This document shows, piece by piece, positions 43,302-51,462 of a stretch of 64,000 nucleotides of DNA. The stretch is taken from the NCBI RefSeq assembly GCF_000367365.1, contig NZ_BARF01000050.1, forward strand, positions 124,001-188,000, read 5' to 3'. Below the pieces are notes generated by a model, which was not told the origin of the DNA, did not search any database, and worked only from the letters and a program-made list of their open reading frames with translations. Source of the stretch: Streptomyces prunicolor NBRC 13075. GTDB taxonomy: Bacteria; Actinomycetota; Actinomycetes; Streptomycetales; Streptomycetaceae. How positions within the stretch are numbered: the stretch's first letter is position 1; each line of letters opens with the position of its first letter. A program made the translations under genes and the position numbers.

Positions 43302-45110
43302 CTACGCGGAGGCCTGACACGCGAGGTCGCGCAGGAACGCCAGCACGGCCCGTGCGGTGGCGTCGTTCTGCCGGAAGGCGGGGCCGCCGGTGCGCGGCCG
43401 GGTGAACGCGCCGGGCGTCCGTACGTCGGTGTAGGGCCCGAGCGCGAACCGCCGGGGGTGCGGCTGTCCGTCCCGGTCGAGGATCCGCCCGTCGGTGCGG
43501 TCCACCCGCAGCAGCCCTTCGGGAGTCTCCACCACGGCCCCGTCGGCGTGCAGTTGACGCAGCAGCGGATCGACGGACCGCCCCACCGTGGGCTCGGGCA
43601 GCCGCGCCTCGACCAGCGCCCGCGCCTCGATCGTCACGCCCGGCACGGTCGCGCTCGACGCGCGGAACACCCCGTCCTCGGCGGTGACGGCCATGTCCGC
43701 ACCGACGAACCGCACGAGGCCGGCCCGGGACAGCGCGAGCAGTTGACGCAGCCGGGGTCCGGGCGGCCCGGAGGCGAGATAGCTGAAGAAGCCGTGCCAC
43801 CAGGGCCCGACGTCGCCGAGCCGGATCAACTGCACGTAGACGGAGAGCAGTCCGAGGAAGACCGCCAAGTCCGGGCTGTTGGAGGGATCGTGACGGCGAC
43901 TCAGATCGCCCTCGATGTAGGCCCGTAGCCCGTCCTGGAACTCCTCCTCCGACGCGTACCGCACCCCGTCCAGCGGCCGGTCGAGCGCCGCGAGGTCGAG
44001 CCGGTCGGCGGGGTCGGGCACCGCGGACGCCACGAGGGCCTCGCGCTCGGCCGCCTCCCCGGCCGCGTACTTCTCCTCGAAGTCGGTCCAGGCGATCGCC
44101 GTCCGCTCGGGGTGCACACCGAACAGCCGGTGGTAGTGCGCGAACCCCAACTCCTTCTCGATCAGCGGCCATACGTCCCGCCGGAAGTCGAAGCCCCCCG
44201 GCAGCGCGAGTATCGCGTCGACCTCGGCGGGCCCGAAGAACCGTGGCAGCGGCGGCCGTTCACCGCTCCACTCGTAACCGATCTTCGAGTGGTACGGCAC
44301 TCCGCGCCGCGACCCGACGTACAGCACCGGCTCCTGCCCCGAGGGGACGTAGGTGTCACCGTCGTAGCGTCCGCCACGGCCCTCCGTCAGCAGCACCATC
44401 AGGTCGACGAAGGCGAGGCCGAAGCCGCGGACGAGGACGGGTTCGCCGGGGGCGAGGGAGGTCAGGTCGCTGTCGGCGGTGAAGTCGGGCGGCAGATGGA
44501 CGAGGTCGTGGGCGCGGGCGTACGCCGCCAACTCGCGCTGGTCCTCGTCGAGTTCGGCGTCGAGGTGACCGAGGGCGAGGACGACGAGGTCGGCGAGGAG
44601 CGGGTCCGGGCTGCCCTCCAGCCACACCTGCTGGCGTCCTTCGCGCGGCCCGCTCACCCGGAGGGCGCGTCGCGGGTGGTGGTGGACGGTGACGCCCGGC
44701 GGCAGGGCGGCGACGGCTTCCTCGTGCACCCAGCGCAGGTAGGAGCCCTGGAGCTGGCGGTCGGCGAAGGTGCTGCCCTCGATGGCGGCCCATTCGTGCA
44801 GCGTGGGACCGGGGCGCACGGGACCCGCCATGACCACCGTCTCGTCGGTGAACATGGTGACGTCCTCGGCGTGCGAGTTCATCCACAGCAGCGGGGACTG
44901 GGCCGCGCGCCAGATACGGCCGGCGCCCGGCGGATGGGGGTCGACCAGGTGGATGTCGAGGCCTTCGACGCCCGAACTGGCGTACAGATCAGGCGCGTTG
45001 GCCGCGATGCGCTCGATGAGGCCGGTCCCCCGCGGCCCGGCCCCGACGATCACGAGTGAGAGCCTTGTGCTCGGGGCGGCGGATACGGGGGTGGGAAGGT
45101 CGGAAGACAT
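43302..45110 (-). CDS. FAD/NAD(P)-binding protein (FAD-NAD(P)-binding family)
   Basis: Flavoprotein of 602 aa. The N-terminal dinucleotide-binding motif is LVIVGAGPRGTGLIER, followed by HLVDPHPPGAGRIWR. A second Rossmann segment is VLALGHLDAE. Such proteins occur beside LLM monooxygenases and may supply reduced flavin or oxidise a substrate. The start is ATG 45110 (MSSDLPTP) with GGAG 8 nt upstream; GTG 45137 is an in-frame alternative. It is the first gene of the leftward cluster. A weak promoter candidate lies at 45208-45238. The exact reaction is unknown. Confidence 0.85.
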   Translation of the reverse strand: MSSDLPTPVSAAPSTRLSLVIVGAGPRGTGLIERIAANAPDLYASSGVEGLDIHLVDPHPPGAGRIWRAAQSPLLWMNSHAEDVTMFTDETVVMAGPVRPGPTLHEWAAIEGSTFADRQLQGSYLRWVHEEAVAALPPGVTVHHHPRRALRVSGPREGRQQVWLEGSPDPLLADLVVLALGHLDAELDEDQRELAAYARAHDLVHLPPDFTADSDLTSLAPGEPVLVRGFGLAFVDLMVLLTEGRGGRYDGDTYVPSGQEPVLYVGSRRGVPYHSKIGYEWSGERPPLPRFFGPAEVDAILALPGGFDFRRDVWPLIEKELGFAHYHRLFGVHPERTAIAWTDFEEKYAAGEAAEREALVASAVPDPADRLDLAALDRPLDGVRYASEEEFQDGLRAYIEGDLSRRHDPSNSPDLAVFLGLLSVYVQLIRLGDVGPWWHGFFSYLASGPPGPRLRQLLALSRAGLVRFVGADMAVTAEDGVFRASSATVPGVTIEARALVEARLPEPTVGRSVDPLLRQLHADGAVVETPEGLLRVDRTDGRILDRDGQPHPRRFALGPYTDVRTPGAFTRPRTGGPAFRQNDATARAVLAFLRDLACQASA

Positions 45111-45207
45111 GCGAAGACTCCGTGACGTGAGCAACACGGGCGAATGCCTTCACACAGGGCGCCTTGCGGCACCGTACGGCCGAGCCCCTCAGCAGGACCG
45201 TCCACCG

Positions 45208-45238
45208 ACTGTACGGCGCCGTTTCCCCTCGGTGTCAA
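45208..45238 (-). promoter_or_regulatory. Candidate promoter of flavoprotein/LLM operon
   Basis: On the minus strand TTGACA (45238-45233) and TACAGT (45213-45208) are separated by 19 bp, about 100 bp upstream of the flavoprotein start. The spacer is long but within actinobacterial range. Confidence 0.35.
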
Positions 45239-45309
45239 GGAAGTCCACACTGTGAGCAGTACGTCTCATCTCGGTTGACGCCCCACCGGATGCCTGTTCC
45301 ACTTATCCC

Positions 45310-45381
45310 ATGTATTCGCAGCAGTGGCTGGTCAAGCGCTCCCACATCGACCTCGGTCGAGTGTGGTCCTCTTCCTGTTGA
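45310..45381 (+). CDS. Putative cysteine-type leader peptide (orphan)
   Basis: A 23-residue frame reads MYSQQWLVKRSHIDLGRVWS then SSC and stop. The core LVKRSHIDLGRV plus a terminal Cys matches the actinobacterial putative leader peptides (LVxRxHIDLxRVxSAxC) that precede sulfur-assimilation genes and act by cysteine-responsive attenuation. No plus-strand gene follows until 50952. The neighbouring flavoprotein/LLM cluster is on the opposite strand. So the peptide is an orphan here, or its target gene has been lost. No clear SD is seen; leaders of this type may be leaderless. Confidence 0.6.
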   Translation: MYSQQWLVKRSHIDLGRVWSSSC

Positions 45382-45511
45382 GCTGACCCACTGCGCGTCC
45401 CGGTCGCCTGAATCTCCCTCTGACCGTGCGCTTCACGTGTTCTCCCGCTCCACCCGTTCCGCCTTCACACACCCCTCCCCTCGGGTTCCGTCCGCACTTC
45501 CTCCACCACGC

Positions 45512-46111
45512 CTACCGCGTCAGGGCGGCCGTACGCCGTCGTGGTGCCGCCCGGACCCCGATCACCCGGTCCATCAGCGCCCCCAGCACGTCCCGTACGG
45601 AATCGCGGTTCCGCGCGTCGCACTCCAGCACGGGCACATCGGCACCCAGTCCCAGCGCCTCCCGGACCTCGTCCACGTCGAACCGGTCCGCGCCGTCGAA
45701 GCGGTTCACCGCGAGGACGAACGGCGCGCCCTGCGACTCGAAGTAGTCGACCGCCGGGAAGCAGTCCTCGATCCGCCGGGTGTCCACGAGGACCACCGTG
45801 CCGAGCGCGCCCTCCACCAGGTCGTCCCAGAGGAAGGAGAACCGGTCCTGCCCGGGCGTCCCGAACAGATACAGCGCGATCGTCGGGTCGAGCGTGATCC
45901 GCCCGAAGTCGAGGGCGACGGTCGTGGTGGTCTTCGCCTCGACCCCCACCAACGAGTCGACGCCAACGGAGACTTCGGTGATCGCCGCCTCCGTGTCGAG
46001 GGGTTCGATCTCCGAAATGGCCCCGATGAACGTGGTCTTGCCGACCCCGAGGCCGCCGCTGACCACGATCTTCACGGCCAGCGGCACGATCTTGTCAGAG
46101 CGCCCGGACAT
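45512..46111 (-). CDS. Conservon GTP/ATP-binding protein CvnD
   Basis: Small Ras-like GTPase of 199 aa, the D member of a conservon. The nucleotide-binding motifs are visible: G1 GGLGVGKTT, G3 FGTPGQDRF, G4 VNRFD and a G5-like ECDARN. Conservon D proteins couple a membrane-bound sensor-kinase complex to downstream responses. Its start overlaps the CvnC stop by 17 bp, completing the A-B-C-D order. No effector can be named. Confidence 0.92.
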   Translation of the reverse strand: MSGRSDKIVPLAVKIVVSGGLGVGKTTFIGAISEIEPLDTEAAITEVSVGVDSLVGVEAKTTTTVALDFGRITLDPTIALYLFGTPGQDRFSFLWDDLVEGALGTVVLVDTRRIEDCFPAVDYFESQGAPFVLAVNRFDGADRFDVDEVREALGLGADVPVLECDARNRDSVRDVLGALMDRVIGVRAAPRRRTAALTR

Positions 46112-46451
46112 GGTCCCTGATCCTTTCGAGCATCGGGAGCGGCAGCTCCGCGGGTTGCCGACAGGCGAGTTGCCCGGCGACGACGAGGTCGGAGATGAGC
46201 ACCTTGGCCACTCCGAGGGGTACGCCGACCCGGTGCGCCACCTCGGCGACGGTCGTCGGCTGTTCGCACACCGCGACGATGTGGCGCCGCTCGAACGTGA
46301 GCGACGGATCCGGCACGCCGACGGCGACGACCAGCGTCTCCAGCCGCAAGTCGGCCTGGAGAGGCTCGGACCGGCCGCCGGTGATGATGAACGGCCGGAC
46401 GAACGTCGCGTCCTCGTCAGGTTCTACGTCCCTGGGCTGTTCACCGTTCAC
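46095..46451 (-). CDS. Conservon protein CvnC (DUF742)
   Basis: DUF742 protein of 118 aa. It has the central RPFIITGGRSEP motif, a helix-turn-helix-like middle (TVAEVAHRVGVPLGVAKVLI) and a C-terminal acidic helix. It is the expected C member between CvnB (ATGA overlap) and CvnD. It probably acts with the kinase as a cytoplasmic, DNA-binding-like partner, but this is not proven for the family. Confidence 0.9.
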   Translation of the reverse strand: MNGEQPRDVEPDEDATFVRPFIITGGRSEPLQADLRLETLVVAVGVPDPSLTFERRHIVAVCEQPTTVAEVAHRVGVPLGVAKVLISDLVVAGQLACRQPAELPLPMLERIRDHVRAL

Positions 46452-46876
46452 CGTGGCAACGCCTGCCGCAGATCGGCGATGAGCGTCGGGGTGAGCAGAT
46501 CACCCGCCCGCTCCGCGAGCACCGCCATCTCGTAGCCGACGAGGCCCAGTTCACCGCTGCTGTCGGCGAGGACGCCGAGACAGCTGCCGTCCCGGATCGC
46601 CGAGACGAGCAGGAAGCCCCGGCCCATCTCGATCATGATGAGCTTGACCCCGTCGAAGCTGTACCGCTTGGACGCGCTGCGCGCCAGGCTGCTCAATCCC
46701 GAGACGATCGCGGCGAGATGGTCGGCCTCGGTGCGGCCGAGCCCGTCCGACACGGCGATCAGCAGCCCGTCGGAGGAGACGGCGACCGCGTCGCGTACGC
46801 CGTCGGTGCTCTTGACGAAGTTGGCGAGCAGCCAGTTGAAGGTCCGCGAGTCGTGCGGGGTGTCGACGGTGGTCAC
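46448..46876 (-). CDS. Conservon roadblock/LC7 protein CvnB
   Basis: Roadblock/LC7-fold protein of 142 aa, with FNWLLANFVKSTDGVRDAVA and the DGLLIAVSDGL segment typical of the fold. Such proteins regulate the partner small GTPase, probably as GTPase-activating or assembly factors. ATGA overlaps on both sides (46873-46876 and 46448-46451) give the tight coupling usual in conservons. Confidence 0.92.
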   Translation of the reverse strand: MTTVDTPHDSRTFNWLLANFVKSTDGVRDAVAVSSDGLLIAVSDGLGRTEADHLAAIVSGLSSLARSASKRYSFDGVKLIMIEMGRGFLLVSAIRDGSCLGVLADSSGELGLVGYEMAVLAERAGDLLTPTLIADLRQALPR

Positions 46877-49137
46877 TTGGCATCACCCTCGCTGTGTCCG
46901 GCGGACTTCTTGGCCCGCTCCTTCTCCTTCTCCACGCTGATGCCGCCGCGCATGTGCGCGCTGCGCAGGATGGAGAGCATTCCGGAGACTTCCTCGGGGC
47001 TGCGGTCAGTGGTCGGTCCGGTGGGCGCCGGGCGGCTGGGCCGGTCCGTCTCGGTGACGGCCTCCGAGATCGCGCTGCGCTGGGGCCGCTTGACGAGTCC
47101 GTTGCGGGTACGGGAGGCGGAGGTGCCGCCCTTGGCGCCGGAGGCCTTGTTCTCGACGGGCTTCGACCCGGCCGTGACGGTCACCGGCTCCACGGCGTCC
47201 TCCTCGTTGCGCGGCGCCGGCAGCACCGGCTTGTCCGCGGCCTTGCCCTGTGGGGCCTCCGTCAACAGCCCCGCGGGGATCAGCACCCGGGCGACCACAC
47301 CGGCCGCCGGTGCCTCGCCGAGCCGTACCTCGATGCCGCACTTGCGGGCGAGCGCGCCGACCACGAAGTGGCCCAGGAAACGGGTGGGTTCGGCCATGAA
47401 GCTGGCGGTGCCGGAGAGCCGTACGTTGGCCTCGGCGAGGGCCTGGTTGTCCATGCCGAAGCCGTGGTCGACGATCGCGACGAGATAGCCGGCGCTGGTG
47501 CGCCGCCCCTCGATCTCCACATCGGAGTCCGGCGGCGAGAAGCTCAGCGCGTTCTCCACCAACTCGGCGAGCAGATGGGCGATTTCGACCACGACGGAGC
47601 CGGTGACGAACGCGGGCTCGATCCGGCGCAGGGTGACCCGGCGGTACTCCTCGACCTCGGACAGCGCGGCGCGCAGCACGTCGTTGACGGCCAGCGGCGT
47701 GGACCAGGGGCGGGGGCTGGACTCTCCGGCGAGCACGAGGAGGCTTTCGGCGTTGCGGCGCATACGGGTGGCCAGGTGGTCGAGTTCGAAGAGGTTGGCG
47801 AGGGTCGCGGGGTCGGCGTCCTCGTGCTCCAGCTTGTTGATGAAGCTGATCTGACGGCGTACCAGGTTCTGGTTGCGACGCCCCAGGCTCACCAGCGAGT
47901 CGGTGGCGTTGCGCCGCAACACGGCCTGTTCGGTGGCGAGTTCGAAGGCGGACCGCTGCACCCGGTCGAACGCGTCGGCCACCTCCCGCACTTCGGCCCC
48001 GGCCCGGTCGGCGACGACCAGCGGAGCGGGCGGCTGCGGCGCCGCCCCGGACGACCCGTCCTGTACGGCGGCCACGGCCTGCGGCAGCCGGCTGCCGGCC
48101 ACCTCCCGTGCCTGCCGGGCGAGTTCGACGAGCGGCGAGGAGACGGACCGTACGCAGTCGAGGGCCAGCGCGCCGAGCGCGACGACCGTGGCGAGGGCGA
48201 GCAGCAGGAACAGCAGCAGGTCGCGCTGGGCCGAACTCTCCAACTGGGCGGCGCGGTTCTCGACATCGGTGCCGAGGGTGATCTGGACGTTCCGCATCCC
48301 GTTGATGGTGGAGGTCATCGAGTCCCACCAGGCCATGGGCGGGATCGCGCTCGACTTCAGCTTCCCGGTGCCGTGCACCGCCTTGCTCTCGTACGCCAGC
48401 GCGCGCTCGGCGTCGGGCGTGGTCAGGGCGGTGTTCAGGCGCCGTTCCTGCACGGCGGTGGCCGAGCGCGGGAAGACGTCGAGGGCGGCGAGCCGTCCGG
48501 CGCGGATTTCCATGAACCGGCTGTAGTCGTCGCCGCGGAACTTCCCGGCACGTACCGAGCCGAGCACGATGGCGCGCTCCTCGCCGGTGAACTCCTTGGC
48601 GTTGCCGAGGACTTGGAGCGCCTGGTAGGCGTCGCGCAGCTTGCCGTCGTGGACGTCTTCGAGGCCGAGGTCGAGCCGGTCGAGGACGGTGATGGTGTTG
48701 GTGAAGTAGTCGAAGGTGTCCTTCACCACGCCGCTGCCGTCGTCGGCGTCCTTGCGGATCCCGGCGAGCCCGTCGAGCCGGCCGAGGGACTCGCGCACGG
48801 AACCGGCGGCGGAGTCCTCACGCCCCTTCAGGGCCACGTCCAGTTGCTCGCGCGCGGCGTCGGTCGCCTTGCGCTGCGTGGGCAGCTTGGCGCTGAACTG
48901 CCGTACGCCACCGACGTATCCGGTGGTGAGTCCGCGCTCCTTCTGCAGTTCGTGGACGAGTCCCTGGAGGGTGATTTCCAGGCGGGCGTTGTCGGCGGTC
49001 GCGGAGGCGTTGCGATAGGCGGAGATCTGGTCGGCGGCCGCGATACCGAGCAGGGCGAGCAGGACCGCGAGGGCGAGGATCAGAATCCTCAGCAGCCTGG
49101 TGCGGATGCTCGTGGTCGCTTTTGTTGTGACGTCCAC
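46873..49137 (-). CDS. Conservon sensor histidine kinase CvnA (NIT domain)
   Basis: Membrane sensor kinase of 754 aa. The first TM helix (about residues 13-36) is followed by an extracytoplasmic nitrate/nitrite-sensing (NIT) domain (for example LVHELQKERGLTTGYVGG). A second TM lies near residue 310-330, then a HAMP-like region and a kinase core with ATP-binding N box AELVENALSFSPP and G box VDHGFGMD. The long C-terminal tail is basic and disordered. The start is GTG 49137 with a weak SD. It is the first gene of the cvn operon. The signal is unknown. Confidence 0.92.
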   Translation of the reverse strand: MDVTTKATTSIRTRLLRILILALAVLLALLGIAAADQISAYRNASATADNARLEITLQGLVHELQKERGLTTGYVGGVRQFSAKLPTQRKATDAAREQLDVALKGREDSAAGSVRESLGRLDGLAGIRKDADDGSGVVKDTFDYFTNTITVLDRLDLGLEDVHDGKLRDAYQALQVLGNAKEFTGEERAIVLGSVRAGKFRGDDYSRFMEIRAGRLAALDVFPRSATAVQERRLNTALTTPDAERALAYESKAVHGTGKLKSSAIPPMAWWDSMTSTINGMRNVQITLGTDVENRAAQLESSAQRDLLLFLLLALATVVALGALALDCVRSVSSPLVELARQAREVAGSRLPQAVAAVQDGSSGAAPQPPAPLVVADRAGAEVREVADAFDRVQRSAFELATEQAVLRRNATDSLVSLGRRNQNLVRRQISFINKLEHEDADPATLANLFELDHLATRMRRNAESLLVLAGESSPRPWSTPLAVNDVLRAALSEVEEYRRVTLRRIEPAFVTGSVVVEIAHLLAELVENALSFSPPDSDVEIEGRRTSAGYLVAIVDHGFGMDNQALAEANVRLSGTASFMAEPTRFLGHFVVGALARKCGIEVRLGEAPAAGVVARVLIPAGLLTEAPQGKAADKPVLPAPRNEEDAVEPVTVTAGSKPVENKASGAKGGTSASRTRNGLVKRPQRSAISEAVTETDRPSRPAPTGPTTDRSPEEVSGMLSILRSAHMRGGISVEKEKERAKKSAGHSEGDAK

Positions 49138-49167
49138 TGAAGTGCCTTAAGTGGGTGGCGAGTTGAT

Positions 49168-49202
49168 CGGGTTCGAGCAAGCTCGATCGGGGATCGAACC
49201 CG
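49168..49202. promoter_or_regulatory. Inverted repeat upstream of the conservon
   Basis: CGGGTTCGA (49168-49176) and TCGAACCCG (49194-49202) are perfect complements over 17 bp, 31-65 bp upstream of cvnA. They could bind a regulator or fold in the mRNA leader. No tRNA fits here. Confidence 0.4.
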
Positions 49203-49388
49203 GGGCAGAAATGGTTCTGCTCCCGCCCAACGACACGCACGGCACACCGGTCACCGGATCATGTTTTTGTTTTACCACCCTGAAACAGGGACGGCCCGAC
49301 CTCGCAGGTCATCCAAGATCCCCAAGTGCCGCGTATACAACGGCGATGACGACCCGTCACGGTCAACAGATCACGGCGCCTGGCATAT

Positions 49389-50618
49389 TCAGCAGTCGCA
49401 GCACGACAGACATTCACAACATTCGCAGCATTCGCACGCGTCGCAGCACGAGCAATCACAGCTGGAGCAGCACCCCTCGCGCCGCCGCCCCGACCACGGC
49501 CCCTCGAACTCGTCGGCGCAGCACACCTTGCAGGTGCAGCACAGCCCGAGGGCTACGGCGCACCCGGCCCAGAACCCGCGCCTGTCGGGCCGCGGGGGCT
49601 CACCGCCGTAGGGATTGCCGTCGTGCCGCGGATCGCCCGGCAGATACGGAGTCTGCGGCGGTCCGAAGGCACCCTGCGACTCCGGCACACGCCCATGCCC
49701 GACCCCCGTGCCATGCCCGACCCCCGTGCCGTGCCCGACCCCGGTGCCGTGCCCGCACGACTGTGTCCCGAAGGCCCGGTCCACCGAGCGCCCCAGTTCG
49801 TGCGCGAGGAGCAGGTGCGCCAGCTTGCCGTCGGTGAAGGACGTCTCCCGCAGCGCGAGCCGTATCCCGTGCAGCGCGTCGTCGGCGAGCCGCCGGGCCT
49901 CGGCGAGCGGGGTGCCGGTCGCGGTGAGGGGATTCCAGGCACCGGCCGTCGCATCCGCCTCCCTGTCCTCCACGGCGTCCAGGAGATGCGCGAGCCGCCC
50001 GAAGAGGCGTCCGGCCTCGGCGAGCGGTACGGCGTTGCCGGGCCGTCCGGCCAGGATCGCGGTGTGCGCGAAGGCGGCGGCGGTGGCGGTCTCGGTCGGT
50101 TCGGTGACGGTGAGGATCGGGGTACCGGGCCCGGCGAGCGTCTCGATGCCGAGTTGCCGGTCCACGGCGTCGACGAGGACACCGGCGTCGAACCCGACGG
50201 CGGAGCCGGTACGCGCCCCGGCCCGCCCCCAGCTCCCGGCGACCCGCCGCGCGGCCAGCGCCACCGGCCTACGGGCCAGCAGCCCGTCCCGGTCGGCGAC
50301 ATGGTCACGCACCTTGGCGGAGGCGAGCACCAGCGATACGGCTGCCGCGAGCCGCGCCCCCTCGCCCTGCGCGACGGACGCGGTCCGCATCCCGCGCAGG
50401 GGGCAGGGCCCGGCCGTACGACGCCATCCGCCGCCCGCACGCTCGACCTGAGCCTCCGTCAGGACCGAGAGGAGCAGACCGTCGTAGTTCGTGACAATCC
50501 TCGCGAACTGCCCGTGGTCCCCGCGCAGCGCGAGACACAGCCCGCACAAATGCGCCATCCACTGGGACTTGAGGTTCTCACCGAGCCGATGACTACAAGG
50601 CCGGACCATTCCGAACAC
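49389..50618 (-). CDS. DUF5685-like protein with Cys-rich C-terminal tail
   Basis: Protein of 409 aa. The N-terminus MFGMVRPCSHRLGENLKSQW and the WMAHLCGLCLALRGDHG region match the DUF5685 family of Streptomyces, beside SepF-like and conservon genes. The middle is helical. A short tandem GHGTGV repeat (DNA unit 18 bp, three times at 49694-49747) precedes an exceptional tail with about 20 Cys in the last 60 residues, in Cys-Cys and CEC/CDC clusters (for example SSCDCSCCDACECCECCECL). This looks metal-binding or highly disulfide-bonded. The start is GTG 50618, following GGGGGG. The function is unknown. Confidence 0.8.
   Translation of the reverse strand: MFGMVRPCSHRLGENLKSQWMAHLCGLCLALRGDHGQFARIVTNYDGLLLSVLTEAQVERAGGGWRRTAGPCPLRGMRTASVAQGEGARLAAAVSLVLASAKVRDHVADRDGLLARRPVALAARRVAGSWGRAGARTGSAVGFDAGVLVDAVDRQLGIETLAGPGTPILTVTEPTETATAAAFAHTAILAGRPGNAVPLAEAGRLFGRLAHLLDAVEDREADATAGAWNPLTATGTPLAEARRLADDALHGIRLALRETSFTDGKLAHLLLAHELGRSVDRAFGTQSCGHGTGVGHGTGVGHGTGVGHGRVPESQGAFGPPQTPYLPGDPRHDGNPYGGEPPRPDRRGFWAGCAVALGLCCTCKVCCADEFEGPWSGRRREGCCSSCDCSCCDACECCECCECLSCCDC
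49694..49747. repeat. 18-bp tandem repeat within the Cys-rich gene
   Basis: Three 18-bp units (CATGCCCGACCCCCGTGC and near variants) encode repeated GHGTGV on the minus strand. The unit is in frame, so copy number can change without disrupting the protein. Confidence 0.8.
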
Positions 50619-50951
50619 GACAACCCCCCGTGGCGTGAACGACATCTGACTGGGCATCTGGAGATCGACAGGGCAGCTGACCGGGCGTTGAGCAGCCGCA
50701 TCGCATCGACCACCCCGTTCACCCGTACGCACCAGCCATCACCCGGACGCCGTGAAGAATCATATTTCACTCTCAGTCAGCAGCCCTGTCCAGCAACACC
50801 CTTGATACACAGGGGCTCTCGACGTATTGGCTGTGCACCAGTAGCGTCACAAACCCCCCGCGCGGCGTCTATCCACTTGGCGCGCGATCCGCATCATGGA
50901 TGACCATAGGGATGTGGAAAGCAAGTAAGACCGCTGTGAGAGGAGGCGTCC
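50619..50951. promoter_or_regulatory. Divergent intergenic region, DUF5685-like and SepF-like genes
   Basis: The region of about 330 bp holds the promoters of two divergent genes, but I see no confident -10/-35 pair or operator. No supported small gene lies inside. Confidence 0.5.
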
Positions 50952-51392
50952 ATGGGATCGGTACGCAAGGCGAGTGCCTGGCTTGGGCTCGTTGACGACA
51001 ACGATGACGAGCGTTATTACGACGACGACTACTCCGAAGGGACCGAGCAGCCCGGGGATGCCTGGGTCACGGATCCGCGGGTGAAGGTGGCCGAGGACGT
51101 CGCCGAGGTGAAGGGCCGACGGATCGGCACGGTCACCCCGGACAGCTTCCGCGACGCCCGCGCCATCGGTGAGCTCTTCCGGGAAGGGGTTCCGGTGATC
51201 GTGAACCTCACGGCGATGGAGGCGACCGACGCCAAGCGCGTGGTCGACTTCGCCGCCGGTCTCACCTTCGGCCTGCGCGGCACGATCGAGCGGGTCGCGA
51301 ACCGAGTCTTCCTGCTGACCCCCGCCAACACGGAGATCGTCAGCGGCGACCCCGCCGTGCGCCGTGAGGACGGTTTCTTCAACCAGAGCTGA
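50952..51392 (+). CDS. SepF-like cell division protein (SflB-type)
   Basis: SepF-family protein of 146 aa. An acidic N-terminal linker (DDNDDERYYDDDYSEG) precedes the core RDARAIGELFREGVPVIVNLTAMEATDAKRVVDFAAGLTFGL (in part), ending NRVFLLTP. SepF proteins bind FtsZ and membranes. Streptomyces have SepF plus SepF-like SflA and SflB, and the neighbouring DUF5685 gene suggests SflB. The ATG start has a GGAGG SD. The stop overlaps the start of a strong hairpin. Confidence 0.85.
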   Translation: MGSVRKASAWLGLVDDNDDERYYDDDYSEGTEQPGDAWVTDPRVKVAEDVAEVKGRRIGTVTPDSFRDARAIGELFREGVPVIVNLTAMEATDAKRVVDFAAGLTFGLRGTIERVANRVFLLTPANTEIVSGDPAVRREDGFFNQS

Positions 51393-51419
51393 GGCAGGGC
51401 CGCTTACCGGCCCTGCCTC
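51391..51419. terminator. Bidirectional stem-loop terminator
   Basis: GAGGCAGGGCCG (51391-51402) and CGGCCCTGCCTC (51408-51419) form a perfect 12-bp stem with a 5-nt loop. It lies between the converging sepF-like and acyl-CoA dehydrogenase genes. Confidence 0.85.
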
Positions 51420-51462
51420 CCGCAGGGTTGAACAGGGCTTCGAGACTTCCTGTCGGTACTTC

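Larger units (their letters stand above)
45111..45511. other. Intergenic region between flavoprotein cluster and conservon
   Basis: About 400 bp hold the promoter of the leftward flavoprotein operon and the leader-peptide ORF at 45310-45381 on the plus strand. No other gene is supported. A 26-residue minus-strand frame (45189-45269) ending in Cys overlaps the promoter and is not called. Confidence 0.55.

Noticed and set aside
45189..45269. 26-aa minus-strand frame ending in Cys as a leader for the flavoprotein operon
   Set aside because: It overlaps the likely promoter and lacks the HIDL-type core; the plus-strand candidate is far better.
46894..49140. 748-aa plus-strand frame opposite CvnA
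   Set aside because: Exact shadow of the sensor kinase gene; Gly/Val/Arg-rich with no domain.
49168..49202. GGTTCGA element resembling a tRNA T-arm
   Set aside because: The arms do not fit a cloverleaf and no acceptor stem or anticodon arm is present.
49694..49747. Possible CRISPR-like repeat
   Set aside because: An 18-bp in-frame coding tandem repeat without spacers.
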